The notes under the pieces are model-generated. The model was given only the letters and a program-made list of their open reading frames with translations, was not told where the DNA came from and made no database searches. From Lichenostomus cassidix (Eukaryota > Chordata > Aves > Passeriformes > Meliphagidae): a DNA stretch of 64,000 bases. Positions 1 through 11,699 of this stretch are shown piece by piece. Position 1 is the first letter of the stretch. Every line of letters starts with the position of its first letter. Location of the stretch: the NCBI GenBank assembly GCA_008360975.2, contig CM039183.1:37377850-37441849 (forward strand), written 5' to 3'. The translations under genes were made by a program, and so were the position numbers.

Positions 1-1344
1 CCATGCTACATATTGAAGAGAATCAAACAAAATGCAAGACAAAAGCCTTCTTGGTAAGAGATTGAAATGATACTTAAAATAAAGCAGTGGAGATGATAAA
101 ACCACTTTCATTCTTGTATTATAATTACCTTTCCCCAAATTCCTTTAAATTGTTCTGGAAGAGACTAGAAATTTCCCATGGAAGTAGAACTTAATCTAAA
201 GAACATTGCTTTTAGTATTTGACTCTGTTTTGGGTGATGTCACTGATTTCTATGGCTCAACATTTATGATAAAAACAAAATCCAAACTTTTAACCAAGTC
301 CAGACACCCAAAACATTAATGTTCAGAGAGGCTACCTGATGGGTTTTTAGTGCCCTTGGCTTTATTTATAAGAAGCTGCAGATTTTGTACTCTATCTTGT
401 ATTTTTCAAGCCACCAAAGATGACAGATGTTTTTTAAGCTGCAGTTAGTGAGACAGCATAGATTGAAACTTTTTTTATTATTTCTTTTGATGCGTACAAA
501 TCCTTTAAGAAGAATTTTAGCAATTGTTCTATTGTTGCATGTCCCCTCTCCCCTTCAGATAAATTATTCATACTTTGTTGTCATAGCAATCCTTTCTCTC
601 TCTGAAATGTTTAATAACTAGTCTTGACTCCCAACTAGACAATGAATCAGGGTGTAACAAAATCTTTATTAACTAATGTGTTTGTGGCAGATATATTGTT
701 TGTCTTCCATCTACACTTGCCTTGAGTTGCTGTCAGTCCAGACCAGTGATATTAGTGATGACAGCAAAGATTCCTGTAAGGAATGCTCTTTACATATGCT
801 GGTTTCTTGGATAGCATCCAACTCCTTTGCAGAGTGATGAGCCTTTACTTTTCTGTTAGCCCAGCTCTTTCCAGCCACTGGTCACTGCAGATGACACCCT
901 GCTGGGACAGATGGGGATATGGGATTTAGTGGACATTAAGAATCACATAAAGTGTCAAGTCTTAAAAGGGAAAAGAGTGACAGTGGCATTTTCACTGTTT
1001 TAAGCCTGTGTCTACATTACTCACCTGTGCTGATTTACTCTTTAACCATGTCTTGCAATGCAGACCAAGTAGATGTTGATCTAACTTGTCCATTTGCCCC
1101 AGACATTATCATGATTGGCATGACTGATATTTTGCATCTGAGCACTGTGTTGGAGAGCATCATAACCTTTCCATCTACCATGCACCTGAGGAGGAATCTG
1201 AGTGCAAGAAAGTATTCAGAGAACGTGTGGATCTGAACTTTTCTACCAGTTTTACAACAGTGCCTTTGGGGAACATTACACAGACAGAATAAGCATCCCC
1301 TTTAATTTTTAATTTTCCTGGCAGAAAGTTGTCTGCTTCCTTGG
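1..1344. other. Unique DNA without a recognisable gene
   Basis: No repeat family, RNA gene or convincing exon is visible. Two short open frames on the plus strand (427-621 and 952-1236) have no splice-site context, no recognisable domain and lengths expected by chance. The stretch ends where the tail of a reverse-oriented CR1 element begins. Confidence 0.6.
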
Positions 1345-1816
1345 CAATCACGGAATGGGTCAGGTTGGAAGGGACCACTGTGGGTCTCCTGGTCTAAATT
1401 CCCTGCTCAAGCAGGGTCACCCTAGAGCACATGGCACAGGATATCTTGAATATCTCCAGTGAGGGAGATTCCACATCCTCTCTGGACAATCTCTTCCAGC
1501 ATTTGGTCACCTGCACAGTAAGGAAGTTCTTCCTAATAGTCAGGTGGAACTTTCTGTGCATCAATTTCTGCCTGTTGCTTCTTGTCCTATTGCTTGGCAC
1601 CAGCAAGAAGAACCTGTCTCCGTCCTCTTGGCACTCCATCTTCAGATACTTAGAGACACCAAGGAGGTCCCCTCCCAGTCATCTCTTCTCCAGGCAGAGC
1701 AGGCCCTACTCCCTCAGCCTTTCCTCGTAAGAGGGGTGCTCCTGTGCCTTGATCAACTTTGTAGCCCTCCACTGGACCCATTCCATAAGCTTCTCTTGAA
1801 CTGAGGAGCCCAAACA
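1345..1816 (-). mobile_element. CR1 LINE fragment, 3' end, minus strand
   Basis: The plus strand shows the reverse complement of the CR1 3' region. It begins with the terminal octamer-type tail (AATCACGGAATGG) and continues with the CR1 end signature around 1361-1375 (GGTTGGAAGGGACC). Then come the usual blocks for the end of ORF2 read backwards, including the segment near 1520 for the AGGAAGTTCTTCCT motif and the one near 1690 for TCTCTTCTCCAGGC. Open frames on both strands here (1394-1639 minus; 1431-1730 and 1544-1804 plus) are CR1 remnants or their shadows. The minus frame is the decayed end of the CR1 polyprotein. The copy is 5'-truncated, as is typical, and carries many substitutions, so it is old. 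Family assignment is firm; subfamily is not resolved. Confidence 0.93.
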
Positions 1817-1984
1817 ATGGTGTCATCTCATACAATTGAAGACCTAAAGGCACATTAAAGAAGGCATTTTCCCACTCTTTTGTGGAATGTTGGAAAGCCA
1901 GTGTGGGTGATGACCAGCAGCAGGGGATGATGCTCGGCTGAAAGAAGGAGAGAAGAGAGAATGAAGGCTGGAGTGACTTCCTCC

Positions 1985-2131
1985 TCACCTGTCTGGGTAT
2001 TCTGGAACATCTTCCTCTTCCTCAAAGCCTCCTTCTTCAGCCACACAGTTTTTGGGAATGAGAAATACTGTTTTGGGGGTACAACAAGGTGTTATTATTT
2101 TGGCTTGGGGGTTACTCCTGCCCAAGTCCAT
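1985..2131 (-). other. Candidate initiating exon or small ORF, 48 codons
   Basis: On the minus strand an ATG at 2131 sits in a good Kozak context (A at -3, G at +4), 9 nt after an in-frame TGA. It opens a 48-codon frame starting MDLGRSNPQ and ending in an acidic stretch with four consecutive Glu. After 47 codons plus two bases the sequence reads ACAG|GTGAGG, a strong 5' splice donor (GT at 1987-1988). A possible acceptor also lies inside at 2068-2070 (CCCCCAAAACAG). If unspliced, the frame stops at 1985. Composition looks protein-like, but I recognise no family and the window shows no partner exon: the next sequence downstream is the CR1 fragment. It could be a lineage-specific exon, a lncRNA exon or chance. 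Confidence 0.2.
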
Positions 2132-4978
2132 CTTTAGATGTCACCACAAACATAAAACCCCCATAAGACCAGTATTCAGCCACTTTCTCCACCTCTTCCT
2201 CCTGCTCCTCCTCTATCCCTCCTTCTCCTCCTCTGTCTCTCCTTTACCTTCTCTCCTTGCAATCTCAGCCTCAGTGGTTCCTAGTTTCCAAGCCCAGTCT
2301 CACTCCATCCCAACATAATTCATTCCCTGCACACTTTTTTTTGAGGACAGATATAAGATACTTCAGAATTCTTAATTCTTAACTCTCTCTGAGCATTCAC
2401 AGTCTGTTCATTTCATTCAGTCTGTTACTCCTCTGCTTTCATAGTTTATGGGAAGCCTGGTCTACTGCATGTCTTTCCTAAACCTGAGAAGGCAGTACCG
2501 TCCAAAAGAAGACAGTAGTTGTTTTAGTTTGGTTCAGCTCAGTGCAGTTAACTTTATAATCCCAGTGTGTACTCACATTGCAGTTTCACATATATCCTGT
2601 ATGTGTTTCCCCTTGGCAGAAACAATGGACACTGCTGGTCTTAAAGTAGTTGACACATAGGTACTCAGCCAGACCTGTGTGTAAGTTGTGGATAAATCAT
2701 CTATATGTTGTGTCACATTCTTCTGTAGTGTTTTGAATGGATGGTGAATGGCCCATCTCATGGTGTCAATATTGGCCAAAATCCATCTGATAGCCAATAA
2801 AAGCCATGTTCTAAAAATTCTGTGTTTGGCCTGAAAGAGATAAATCAGCTAATGCAACAGTCTATGAACAGTATTTCTGGATGGAAGACCTGACAGAAGT
2901 GTAGATAACTAGAGCTTGTGATGATGGTTCTAATTCAGGAGTAGCAGGTTTTATTCCTGGAAGAGAGTTCATGGGAAGAACAAAGGTTTATATTTTAGGA
3001 CACCAGCTGCCTTCAAGCTTGAATAAGGCATGTGGGATGAATGTCTTATTTTTGTCCAGCCTGCTGGGATGACAAAACCCAATATCCTTGGCCAAGAAGG
3101 ATTTGCTTCCAGGTGGAACCAGTTCTGCTATGCTGGCACAACTCCCATGAGACAAAAGATGTCATTCAGGGAAGCGGTTCCAGAAGCCAACAGACTTCCT
3201 TTTTCTTCACTTCTACTTGCAGCATGTGTAGGGGAGAAAAAGAGTGACTTTGCCAATACAAGTATCAGAAAAACTGCTGAGGAGACCAGCTGTTATCCCA
3301 AGAGATAGGCATGGGGGCACAGCCCCTTTTCAAATTTATACTTTCACATTTTATTTTGGCTGTCATTATCTTATTTTACTAACTTATCCTGGATTTTGCC
3401 TATAGTTTTGGCAGTGTCTACCCATGAATTATTCTTTTCAGTCAGGAAAGGTCCACCAAGCTTCTTCTGAGAAGGTTTTGCCCTCAAAAACTTCTCATTT
3501 GCTTTTCTGTCCACATAGGGAGTGGTACATTCAGCATCATTTATTCATCCACAATTTGATATGTATATTTGATCTAACAAGTGCTTTATCTATTCAATGT
3601 CCTGTTGAAAAGGTCTACTGAGTTCTTTTAGCCCTCTGAGACACAAATATTTAATATAAAGCAGAATATGCATGACTGGGTTTGGGAATATTTTGACACC
3701 AGTGCTCATTATATGTGGCCTATGCCAAAAACACCCTTATTTTAATATTTTGTCATAAATCATCATTTGCTGTTATGCATCTATTTTACTTCATGAATGT
3801 GTAATGGTCTCTGGGTTCGACTGAATCTGACTTTTGTAGCTCATTAATATCAAAAGAAGTGAGGTAAAAAGAGAACAATACTTAAAAAATAATTCCTCTG
3901 GCTCAGAAAAATATTCAAAAAGATGCAGACATTTAAAAAAATTGCTCTGTTAATTTAACAGGCACTTTAGAATTGTGAAACAATAATTTTCCATGCAAAA
4001 TAGAATAAATAATATAGTATGCAATATGTAGCTGTGTGTCAGTTTGAATAAATATTATGTAGTTTTCTAAATCACATAAAAATACAGGTCTTGCCCAGCA
4101 AAGTGTACTCGCTTGTATGTTCCCTAGATAAATTCAGCTAATCTCCCTAAACCATATGTCATTACAAGAAGACAAGTTTGGTTGTGCTAGGCTAACCTAA
4201 AGAGACAACCTTCTCCTTTCAGTCAAGGCCCCTAATTTAGTTTTTGATTCTTTGTCTTTTTTTTTTCCCTATTAGGCTTGCTTTTCTCCTTCCCACCCGC
4301 CCCTCCCCTTTTTCCTTTGCTTTCTTTCCCCAAGATCACTTATGGAGCACAATTCTAAACTGGTTTTGCTATTCGGCTCTTGCTCCTGTTCCTCAGCATT
4401 CTAACATTGCAATACCTTGGTACACTGAGTGGTTATGAGATTTTTGTGACCCAGTGAATTAAAAGGATATTTGTCTTCCTTTGAAGTAAGGCTTCCTGTT
4501 TCTTCTGTGGACCCTTCGATATCTTGCAGGATCACTATCATGAGAAAGTACTACAAGTAATCGCCTTTGCAGTGTGTCGGATGCAGTTCATCAATATCTT
4601 GGCCTCTGTTAATCCTCCTGGACGGTTCCAAAGCTGTAGGACTGAGATCAGAACTGAAGCCTGGAAACAAAATAGTCAATAGTTTCATATCATTCTTTTG
4701 GTGCCTGTAGAGATACATGGGTCCACATAAGAAAACAGCTCTTGTGTGGTCTGAAATACTCTTGCCTTCCAACACACACCTCAAAGTATCTGCAATCCCA
4801 TTTTTGTGTACAGGAAGAAACAAAGAATTAAAAATTCCTCCAAAGAATGGGCTACTTGTAAAACTGACATAGAGGAAAGCAGCACAGACTCTGCATCAAG
4901 TACCTTTGTACTTCAAATAGACTTATGCTTTCCTAGACTGAAGGAGAGGCCCCCATCTGTATCAGCCCCTTATCTATG
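2132..4978. other. Unique DNA with two pyrimidine-rich tracts
   Basis: No repeat family or gene is recognised. A C/T-rich run at about 2174-2262 is built from TCCTCC-like units. A second at about 4250-4335 is T-rich, then C-rich, with CCCGCCCC inside. Such mirror-prone homopyrimidine tracts often flank avian repeats and can form triplex DNA; nothing more can be said. The plus frame at 3030-3308 contains an acceptor-like site (ATTTTTGTCCAG at 3048-3059), but its product is unrecognised and two other frames are almost equally open. Confidence 0.55.
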
Positions 4979-5528
4979 TGTGCTGGTTTGGGCTGGGGTT
5001 GAGTTGATATTCTTCACAGTAGCTGGCACGGGACTATGTTTAGAATTTGTGTTGGAAACGCTGCTGATAACACAGGGATGTTTTAGTTTTTGCTGAGCAG
5101 GGCTTACACTGAGTCAAGGCCTTTTCTGCCTCAGCAAGTAGACTGAGGATGCACAGGGAGTTCTGCAGGGACACAGCCAGGGCAGCTGACCTCGACTGAC
5201 CAAAGGGATATTCTGAAATATATGGCATCACCTTCAGCATACAAAGCTGGGAGAAGAAGGAAGGTGGGAGGACATTTGTATTCCCAAGTAATACTTCCTG
5301 CTTTCCTGGGGATGGCTGAACACCTGTCTGCCCATGGTAAACAGTGAATGAATTACTTGCTTTGCTTTGCTTGCTTGTGCGACTTTTGCTTTACCTATTG
5401 AACTCTCTTTATCTCAACCCACACATTTTCTCACTTTTACTCTTCATATTTTCTGCTCCATCCTGCCAGAGGGAAGTGAGCAAATGGCTGTGTGGGACTT
5501 AATTGCCAAGTGGAATTAAACCACAACA
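4979..5528 (+). mobile_element. Avian endogenous retrovirus solo LTR (ERVL-like), plus orientation
   Basis: A 550-bp element begins TGTGCTGGTTTGGGCTGGG and ends AACCACAACA, giving the TG...CA termini of a retroviral LTR. It is flanked by a 5-bp target-site duplication with one mismatch (CTATG at 4974-4978, CCATG at 5529-5533). The body has the internal landmarks I know from a widespread avian LTR family: GCTGATAACACAGGGATG, CAAAGGGATATTCTGAAATA, and a CTCTTTATCTCAACCCAC segment near the polyadenylation region. The expected TATA box near 5240 reads GCATACAAAGC, and the polyadenylation hexamer position reads ATTGAA, so both promoter and polyadenylation signal look decayed. No internal retroviral genes adjoin it, so this is a solo LTR left by LTR-LTR recombination. 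Open frames across it are not genes. Confidence 0.88.
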
Positions 5529-5533
5529 CCATG

Positions 5534-6639
5534 GAACAAGCTGCTGAAAGACACACTGCCATTTTTGGAAACAAATGTGTCTGGTTAAAAAGGTAAATGT
5601 TGTACACTGGTTTTAGGGACTTTTTAATGAAAACTTACTAATTACTTGATAACAGAAACCACATCGCTATTTTTAGGTGAGACAGGTAATAGGAGCACGA
5701 TTTTGTTGCCATTGCACACATTTATTTGACACACCTTAAAACTACCATCTCTGAGACAGCCAGAACACAGCCTGCAAGAGCTGTGTGGACAATTATCAGC
5801 ATTAGTGACTCTAATCCATGAAGCAAAGTTTTGCCATGGACACTCAAAAACTCAACCGTAGGAAGACAACATCACTAGTAATATTGCTAGAGGGTTGTGT
5901 GTGTGCAGCCCTCAGCTCTCCTGTACTTTTGGAGAACCCAGAAGCATGCTTGAGCCCCAGAAGAGGTTGCCAGCAGCAGAAGAGGACATCAGGAATGCCA
6001 AGCTGCTGCTGAGTGCTCTTGAGCCTGGGACAGCTGAGCTCTCGAGCCGTGATTATCTCTTGGACCTGTCTACATACCTGTCCTCCCACAGAGTTCAGAT
6101 ATAGACTTTCTTCTTATTTCCAGTAAAGGAAAAGGCTGGAGGCAGAAATGTATTCATAAACATAAGCTTTAGTCCTCAAGTCCCTCCTGAACTGACTGTT
6201 CTTATGACTTCTGCCTGCAAGACCTCTGCTGTCCCTTCTCTCTTTCTCTTGCCTCAAAAAAAAGCTCAGTGTTTTATACTACTGAGTTAATGAGTCAGCC
6301 TGCCTGACCTGACTGTCAGGATGAATCAGCAGTTAGCTCTGCACCTCTGTGCCATACTGACACTCTCTCTCAAGTGGATTTGGCATCATTTAATAATATT
6401 TTTTTCTGTATTAGTCCAGCGGAGATTCTCTCATACCTTAGACGCATGAGTTGATCATTAATGTTATTTCACTTAAAGTGGGTCTCATAGTCTAGCTTCA
6501 GCCTAGGTACAAGATGGATTTTTCTCTTTGCAATATCCTGTGTCAACAGCTACTGCTCAATCGGTAAAGAACTTTTCCTGTTCTTTTGCAAACCTCTGTA
6601 AAGAGGATTCCACAGTGCAAGCCTATGTTCAAAACAGAT
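5534..6639. other. Unique DNA with a G+C-richer patch and unassigned frames
   Basis: Most of this stretch shows nothing recognisable. A G+C-richer patch at about 5890-6110 carries a plus-strand frame (5895-6104, 69 codons; internal ATG at 5945). Its predicted product is helix-forming and Glu/Leu-rich and stops at 6104. The opposite strand is also open there (5844-6089). No splice site clearly bounds it and no family is recognised. It could be an exon remnant, an unclassified old repeat or chance. Confidence 0.4.
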
Positions 6640-7640
6640 TCTTAATTTAAATTCCACATACATTTATTAGCAAACATATGTAAAATTAAAACTTAAATGC
6701 TAGCAAGTCACATCCATACCTGCATTTATTATAATTAATGAAATTATTTATTTAAAATAAATATTAATATCGCTGTAGTACATGTGAACTGCTAAAGGCA
6801 AATCTCTGAACCAGGTAATTCAGGAGTTATGGAGTCTTAGATCTGAATCTGCAAATGTTTTGAGTGAGTTAAAAAGCTATAGACTCTCTTCTGCAGCTGC
6901 AGGGATAATATTTTCTGCATTTCCATTTGTTTAGTTACTTAAATTCAGTGGCTAATTTATTCATAGCTGAGAAAATTTTGGCTGCTGAAAAATGGGATAG
7001 CTTATTATCCCTCTTCGAATCAATAAATATAAATGAGGTGTAACAGGATGGGATCTGGTAGTTCTAAAATCATGACAGACATGATGATCAGAAACTATTA
7101 GTACAATTTGTTAACTGCGAACAATACTTCCGTTGTTTAATGAATCAATTAGTTTTAAAATTCATTTCAGTAAATGAATGTTTTCCCTAAGTAACCAGCT
7201 ATTTAAGGTGGTTTAATTTAACTAAAGCAAACAACTTACTAATGCTAGTTTTGTGCTTTTAATTGATTTGCAAATTCCATCCAATTGCATCTTGACAAGA
7301 AACAAAAATATGAGCATAATCATAAAAGGGTAAATAGTAAATGTATCTATCACCATTCTTCTAAATTACTTTCTAATCATAATGTAACTAAATGTATATC
7401 AGGTTATACCCTGACTAAATGCATATAATATATTCACCTCACTAAAATAAGTACTTTATTTAGTATACAAACTGTATTTAGGTGAAAATCAACAGTCTCT
7501 CATGGTTACTAAACAGGAAGATTCAATATTCCTTTAGGAAGGTGACTAATAAGCAAAAATGCAAACCAAGATTAAAATTGATTATTTAAAACTAATTTTC
7601 CTGTTTTCTGGTTTAAATGATGATTAAAATTGGTAATCCA
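6640..7640. other. AT-rich block, possibly conserved non-coding DNA
   Basis: This kilobase is distinctly more A+T-rich than its neighbours and free of long ORFs and recognisable repeats. It contains a perfect 9+1+9 palindrome at 6745-6763, immediately overlapping the palindrome ATATTAATAT at 6761-6770, and a 10-bp palindrome ATTTGCAAAT near 7265. The many TAATT/ATTA cores resemble homeodomain sites. Enhancer or matrix-attachment function is inference only; plain AT-rich neutral DNA is equally possible. Confidence 0.3.
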
Positions 7641-9829
7641 CAGTAGTCAACTCCTGTTTTTTATTAGAAACACAGCTTTAACTGTTTTTCTGTGGTAGAA
7701 TATACTACAAATGAAGAGAAAATCACTTGTTTGATAATCTGGGTGGTAATTTTGAAGCACAAAGGACCCTTTTACTGTGCTGGGGAAATTCTCCAGACTG
7801 GAAGTTAGTGGGTAAACATCACTTAGGACTGGAACAAATCCAACATGGATATCATTATCCCACAGACTTCTAGGTAATTGTAACCCAGCTTTAAGATCAT
7901 TTACATGTATGTAATTCTTTAATTACCCAGAGCTTTTTGTAACATTAACATAACATCCTGCAATATTATTCACATTTCTCTCATTAGTATGGATGCTTAC
8001 AAATACCATTGCATATGGAAAGCTGCCAACTTCACTTGAGCCACTGAATTTTTATGTCCATCATTCAATTTTCTTGGCATACACTCACAAAATAGAGGAA
8101 TTTTAAAGGAGTAAATTATAGTAACCTGCATTGTACTGTTTGAAAGAAAAACCTCTTTCATCTCAGCTGTCCCTGGATCACCTCTTTGAGAGAATCTCTT
8201 CAGCATCACTTCTCCTCTTTCCCCTTGCTCTAGGGAAGTGAAAGAGAGCCAAAGTCTTGCCAGTTAAGGACTGAAGTGACACCTCTGAAGATTGCTGAGG
8301 ACTGTAACCTCCTATAGACCCATCTAATAACAATAATAGGGTTAACAGAAATCCAAACTTACTGTCACAGTCATGCCAAGAGTCAATATATAAGGGCTGA
8401 GTGTCATGTGCACATTTCTGCTTCCTTCCTTGGGTTGCTCAACAGAGCCATGAAAATTCTTTATCAGGCAGGAATTCTTCATATGGAAGACATAACTTCA
8501 AATGCAATACATAAAAGGGATAAGTTCAGCATATTCCAGAAGCAAAATAAAACCCACTTCAAGACAATTAGGACATCTCTATTGTGCACAGAGTGGAGAA
8601 CTCATTAAGTGAAGAAGGTGCAAGTTCCCTGTGCATAGACCCACATCCTGCCTGCCCATTTGCCCTGCCTTTTCCTGTCAGAGTGGTGGCAGCTGCAGGG
8701 TGTGTGGGGCCTGGAGATAGGTGAACGTCGTTATGGGGAACCTTCTACTTCTCTGTCCAAAACAGAGGACTCACACAGGGTCCACAGAGAGTTCAGTACC
8801 ACTGCACTCAGGCGCTGCAGAGCAAATTCCTACCTGCTACTACTCCATGAGCATTCTTCCTTTTCCCTGTAGCCAGCTAGCCTTGGAGAGAGATTTGGAT
8901 TTTGGCTTTACTTGAACAGAAAAAAGAGAATGCTTTAATTTTGGGGGAAATAGCACAATATCAAAATGTCCTGGCATTTTTCTCATTGCTCCCAGTAAAC
9001 AATCAGGAGTCTTGCATCAACCACTGAGAGAAATCACTGAAGCAATATCAGAGTATTTGTCATGTGCTCCCATTCCATCACAGATCTGTACCCAATCCAT
9101 ACTTAATCTCTCCCTTCATTACATTAATCCCTTTTCTATGTAGAAGAACATCCCCTACTTTGTAAGAAACAGGTCCTCTTAAACAAGGACTCAGATGCAA
9201 TTCACTGAAGCAGAAAAGAGGAAATTACACTCTGGATACTAGCTGCTTTAAATTTTCAGGAAAAAATATTAACATTTCAATAATCTTGCCCTCTAGGCCA
9301 CACACAACTGCACTTCAAAGCCAAGTATACAAGAGGCTGCTCCACAACTTGCATCTGAATTCAAGGAATAACTAGCATGTGATCTCTGCAGCTTTGTGCT
9401 GGTGATATTTAGTTTCTAGAGTTAAGGAAAAAGGCATTTTTGTCCACATGAACTTACAGCCCATTCTGGGTCATAAATTAAAAGGCAGCCCCAAGTGGCC
9501 TTTGCAATGCTATTCAGATGGGTCTAATAAAAACAGTAATGGCTTTTGAGACGATCTATGTGTCTTGGTGTACAAGAAACAGAAATGTTAGTGTATGTCC
9601 TGTATGTGTCTTACCATATCTAAGAGAAAATTCAGAATAGGAGCCATTTAATGCAAACTACTTCATCCCCAGAAAATTCTGCTTTTGTCCTGTCTCTTCT
9701 ATCTTCATAACTTCAGTCTAATATTTAACAGAAATCTAAAAAAAAGCTGGAACACTCCTCCCATAGGAAATTCTAGTATTTTGACTCCTGATTTGTATAT
9801 AAATATCTAATGACAGAAACAAGTAAAGG
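7641..9829. other. Unique DNA without a recognisable gene
   Basis: No RNA gene, repeat family or credible exon is seen. Short frames (7997-8209 minus, 8408-8608 plus, 8660-8872 plus) are isolated, lack splice context and resemble no family. Confidence 0.6.
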
Positions 9830-10066
9830 AGGGGGAGACAGTGGTGCCTAGCAAGAGGAAAAGGCAATTGGCACAAACTTACAGACAGGAAATTCAACAA
9901 AGAATTTGCTGTGAGAGTGGTCAAACACTGACTGACTGGCACAGGTTGCCCAGAGAAATTGCAGAGTTTCCAGTCTTAGATATGTTCAAAACCCAGCTGA
10001 ATGTTACCTTGAGCAACCTGTTCTAGCCTGGACCCTGTTTCTGACCAGAGACCTCTAAGGGTCCCT
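9830..10066 (+). mobile_element. CR1 LINE fragment, 3' end, plus strand
   Basis: The sequence follows the CR1 ORF2 C-terminal and 3' region in sense orientation: a GTGGTGCCTAGCAAGAGG block, then ACAGGAAATTCAACA. The segment near 9945 matches the CR1 'tggcacaggttgcccagag' region, GTTCAAAACCCAGCTG lies near 9984, and AGAGACCTCTAAGGGTCCCTCC near the end. The 61-codon open frame at 9841-10026 is the decayed C-terminus of the CR1 polyprotein, not a host gene. The terminal octamer tail is absent or eroded. Divergence is high, so the insertion is old. Confidence 0.88.
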
Positions 10067-11640
10067 CCTAGGTTCACTTGCTCCATTATTTCAAAGTTTC
10101 AGTGAGTTTCTAAGGCAGCACAGCAAAATATACCACTGCAAGATTAACAATTGAAATAATAATGTCAGTGTCCTTGTACAGAAGCAGTCTGGTTTGTTGA
10201 ATCTAACTGATAAATTTGTTTTCAAATCTTTTTGGTATTAACTTACAATTACCCTTTACCTTTGATTCTTAGGGTAAAGTATTCCGGTTATTAGCCTCCT
10301 TTACCAATCCATCCTTTATTTTTGTGTCATGTGTATGGTTGACATGGCACAGCTAAACTGTGAGAGAAAGACATAAGTGATAGAGTAGCCACATGGTAAT
10401 TTTAAGAGCATGGAAGAATCTTCTGTGACTCAAGAGTAAGTATTTTTGTCTGGTTCAAGGAACTGAAATATTTTAAATTCATCATGAAAAATTACCAAAG
10501 CCATATAATTTCAATTTTCCTGATAGAAGAAAAATTAATATCTGGAAGAATGATTCTATTCCCTGTAGTTTATAGAGACTATGTTTCCCTCAGAAAAGAA
10601 AAACACATAGATACAAGCTGCTAATAAGCACTGTGTTAGCAAATGCAATGGCAGACTGTCACAATCATCTCTGAAATCCTGTTGCCTACTGTGCCATGGA
10701 AAAAGGGCCACTCTAAATTTGGTAACTCCCACAGAGGTCTATGAAGAAAAATATTGGGGGGGAGGGTGTAAATGTCCCAATCTACTCTCATCCGAAAGAG
10801 CTGGGTTACGTTGTATGTGGAAGAAGTTAAGAGCTAATAATAGGCTTGATCATCTATCCCATCTGGCAGCTCATATACAAAATATTTGTTCCTATCCATA
10901 CAGACATAAAATCTAGGAATCAGTGGAGAATACACATCCCAGTGAAAAATGACAATTCAAATAGCTCCACAGCCAGGTAGGTTGTCATGGTCCTGCTCCC
11001 TGCTCTGACACGTTGCAGGATGCCACTACCCCTTCTGTTGTAGTAGCACAAAGAGACCACCCCAGCCAAAAGCAGCCCAGCAAAACAAAGAGAAGATCAT
11101 TTTTCAAGCTGATCCATTTCCTGAACAGCAACTGCACATTCACAAGGAAGTCAGCAGGACCACATAGCCAGAGAGCACAAGGTGAAATGACAGCCTCAAA
11201 TAGATCAGCCTAAGTGGTTGCTGAGCAGATCTCCGCCTCACAAAACTGTGTATGTTTGCGCAAGGGAGACCTTTATCTTTTCAAAGCAAAGAGCTGTTAA
11301 TTAACTGGGCAAGCACTGGCGCTTGGACTAAGTGAGAGAACTGGCACCTCTCAGGAAATGATATTTAGTTCAGTTAAGAGAGAAATCGTGGAGAGGAAGA
11401 TTAAATGTGTGTACCTCCTGGAGGACTTCAGACGGACTATAACAGCTAGAATCCACAAGGGGTTTTCTCCACAGCATACAACCCAAGGTGTTAAACAGAC
11501 AAAAGTCCAGGATTCCTAATGAGGTGTACATAAGGAAAAGCTTCAGTGGGTTAGTTGAAGTGAGGGACAGACCCTCCTGCATGAGTCTCGGGGAAGGCAA
11601 ATGACACGCAGATCCTCTGCTTCTGTCTTTTAAAACTGCT
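10067..11640. other. Unique DNA without a recognisable gene
   Basis: Nothing recognisable is present. A GTAAGTA donor-like string at about 10434 lacks a supporting open frame upstream (an in-frame stop lies close). The short frames 10719-10916, 11013-11213 (plus) and 11370-11600 (minus) are unassigned. Confidence 0.6.
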
Positions 11641-11646
11641 GCTTAC

Positions 11647-11699
11647 CTTGTATGTGCACAGTCACAGCATTTTCCTTTAACTTTGCCTGAGTCACTCAT
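11647..11699 (-). other. Candidate coding exon with strong donor
   Basis: On the minus strand ATG at 11699 (A at -3) opens MSDSGKVKGKCCDCAHT and is followed after 17 codons plus AG by GTAAGC (11641-11646), a good 5' splice donor. The frame is also open far upstream, to 12044 (133 codons from the first ATG), so the exon could be larger. The short CCxC cysteine cluster is not diagnostic. No acceptor or partner exon could be fixed and no family is recognised. Chance is a serious alternative. Confidence 0.15.

Noticed and set aside
1431..1804. Overlapping plus-strand open frames of 99 and 86 codons
   Set aside because: They are antisense translations of the CR1 fragment at 1345-1816.
3813..3827. 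GGGTTCGACTGAATC, resembling a tRNA B box
   Set aside because: No A box or acceptor stem at the right distance, so no tRNA gene.
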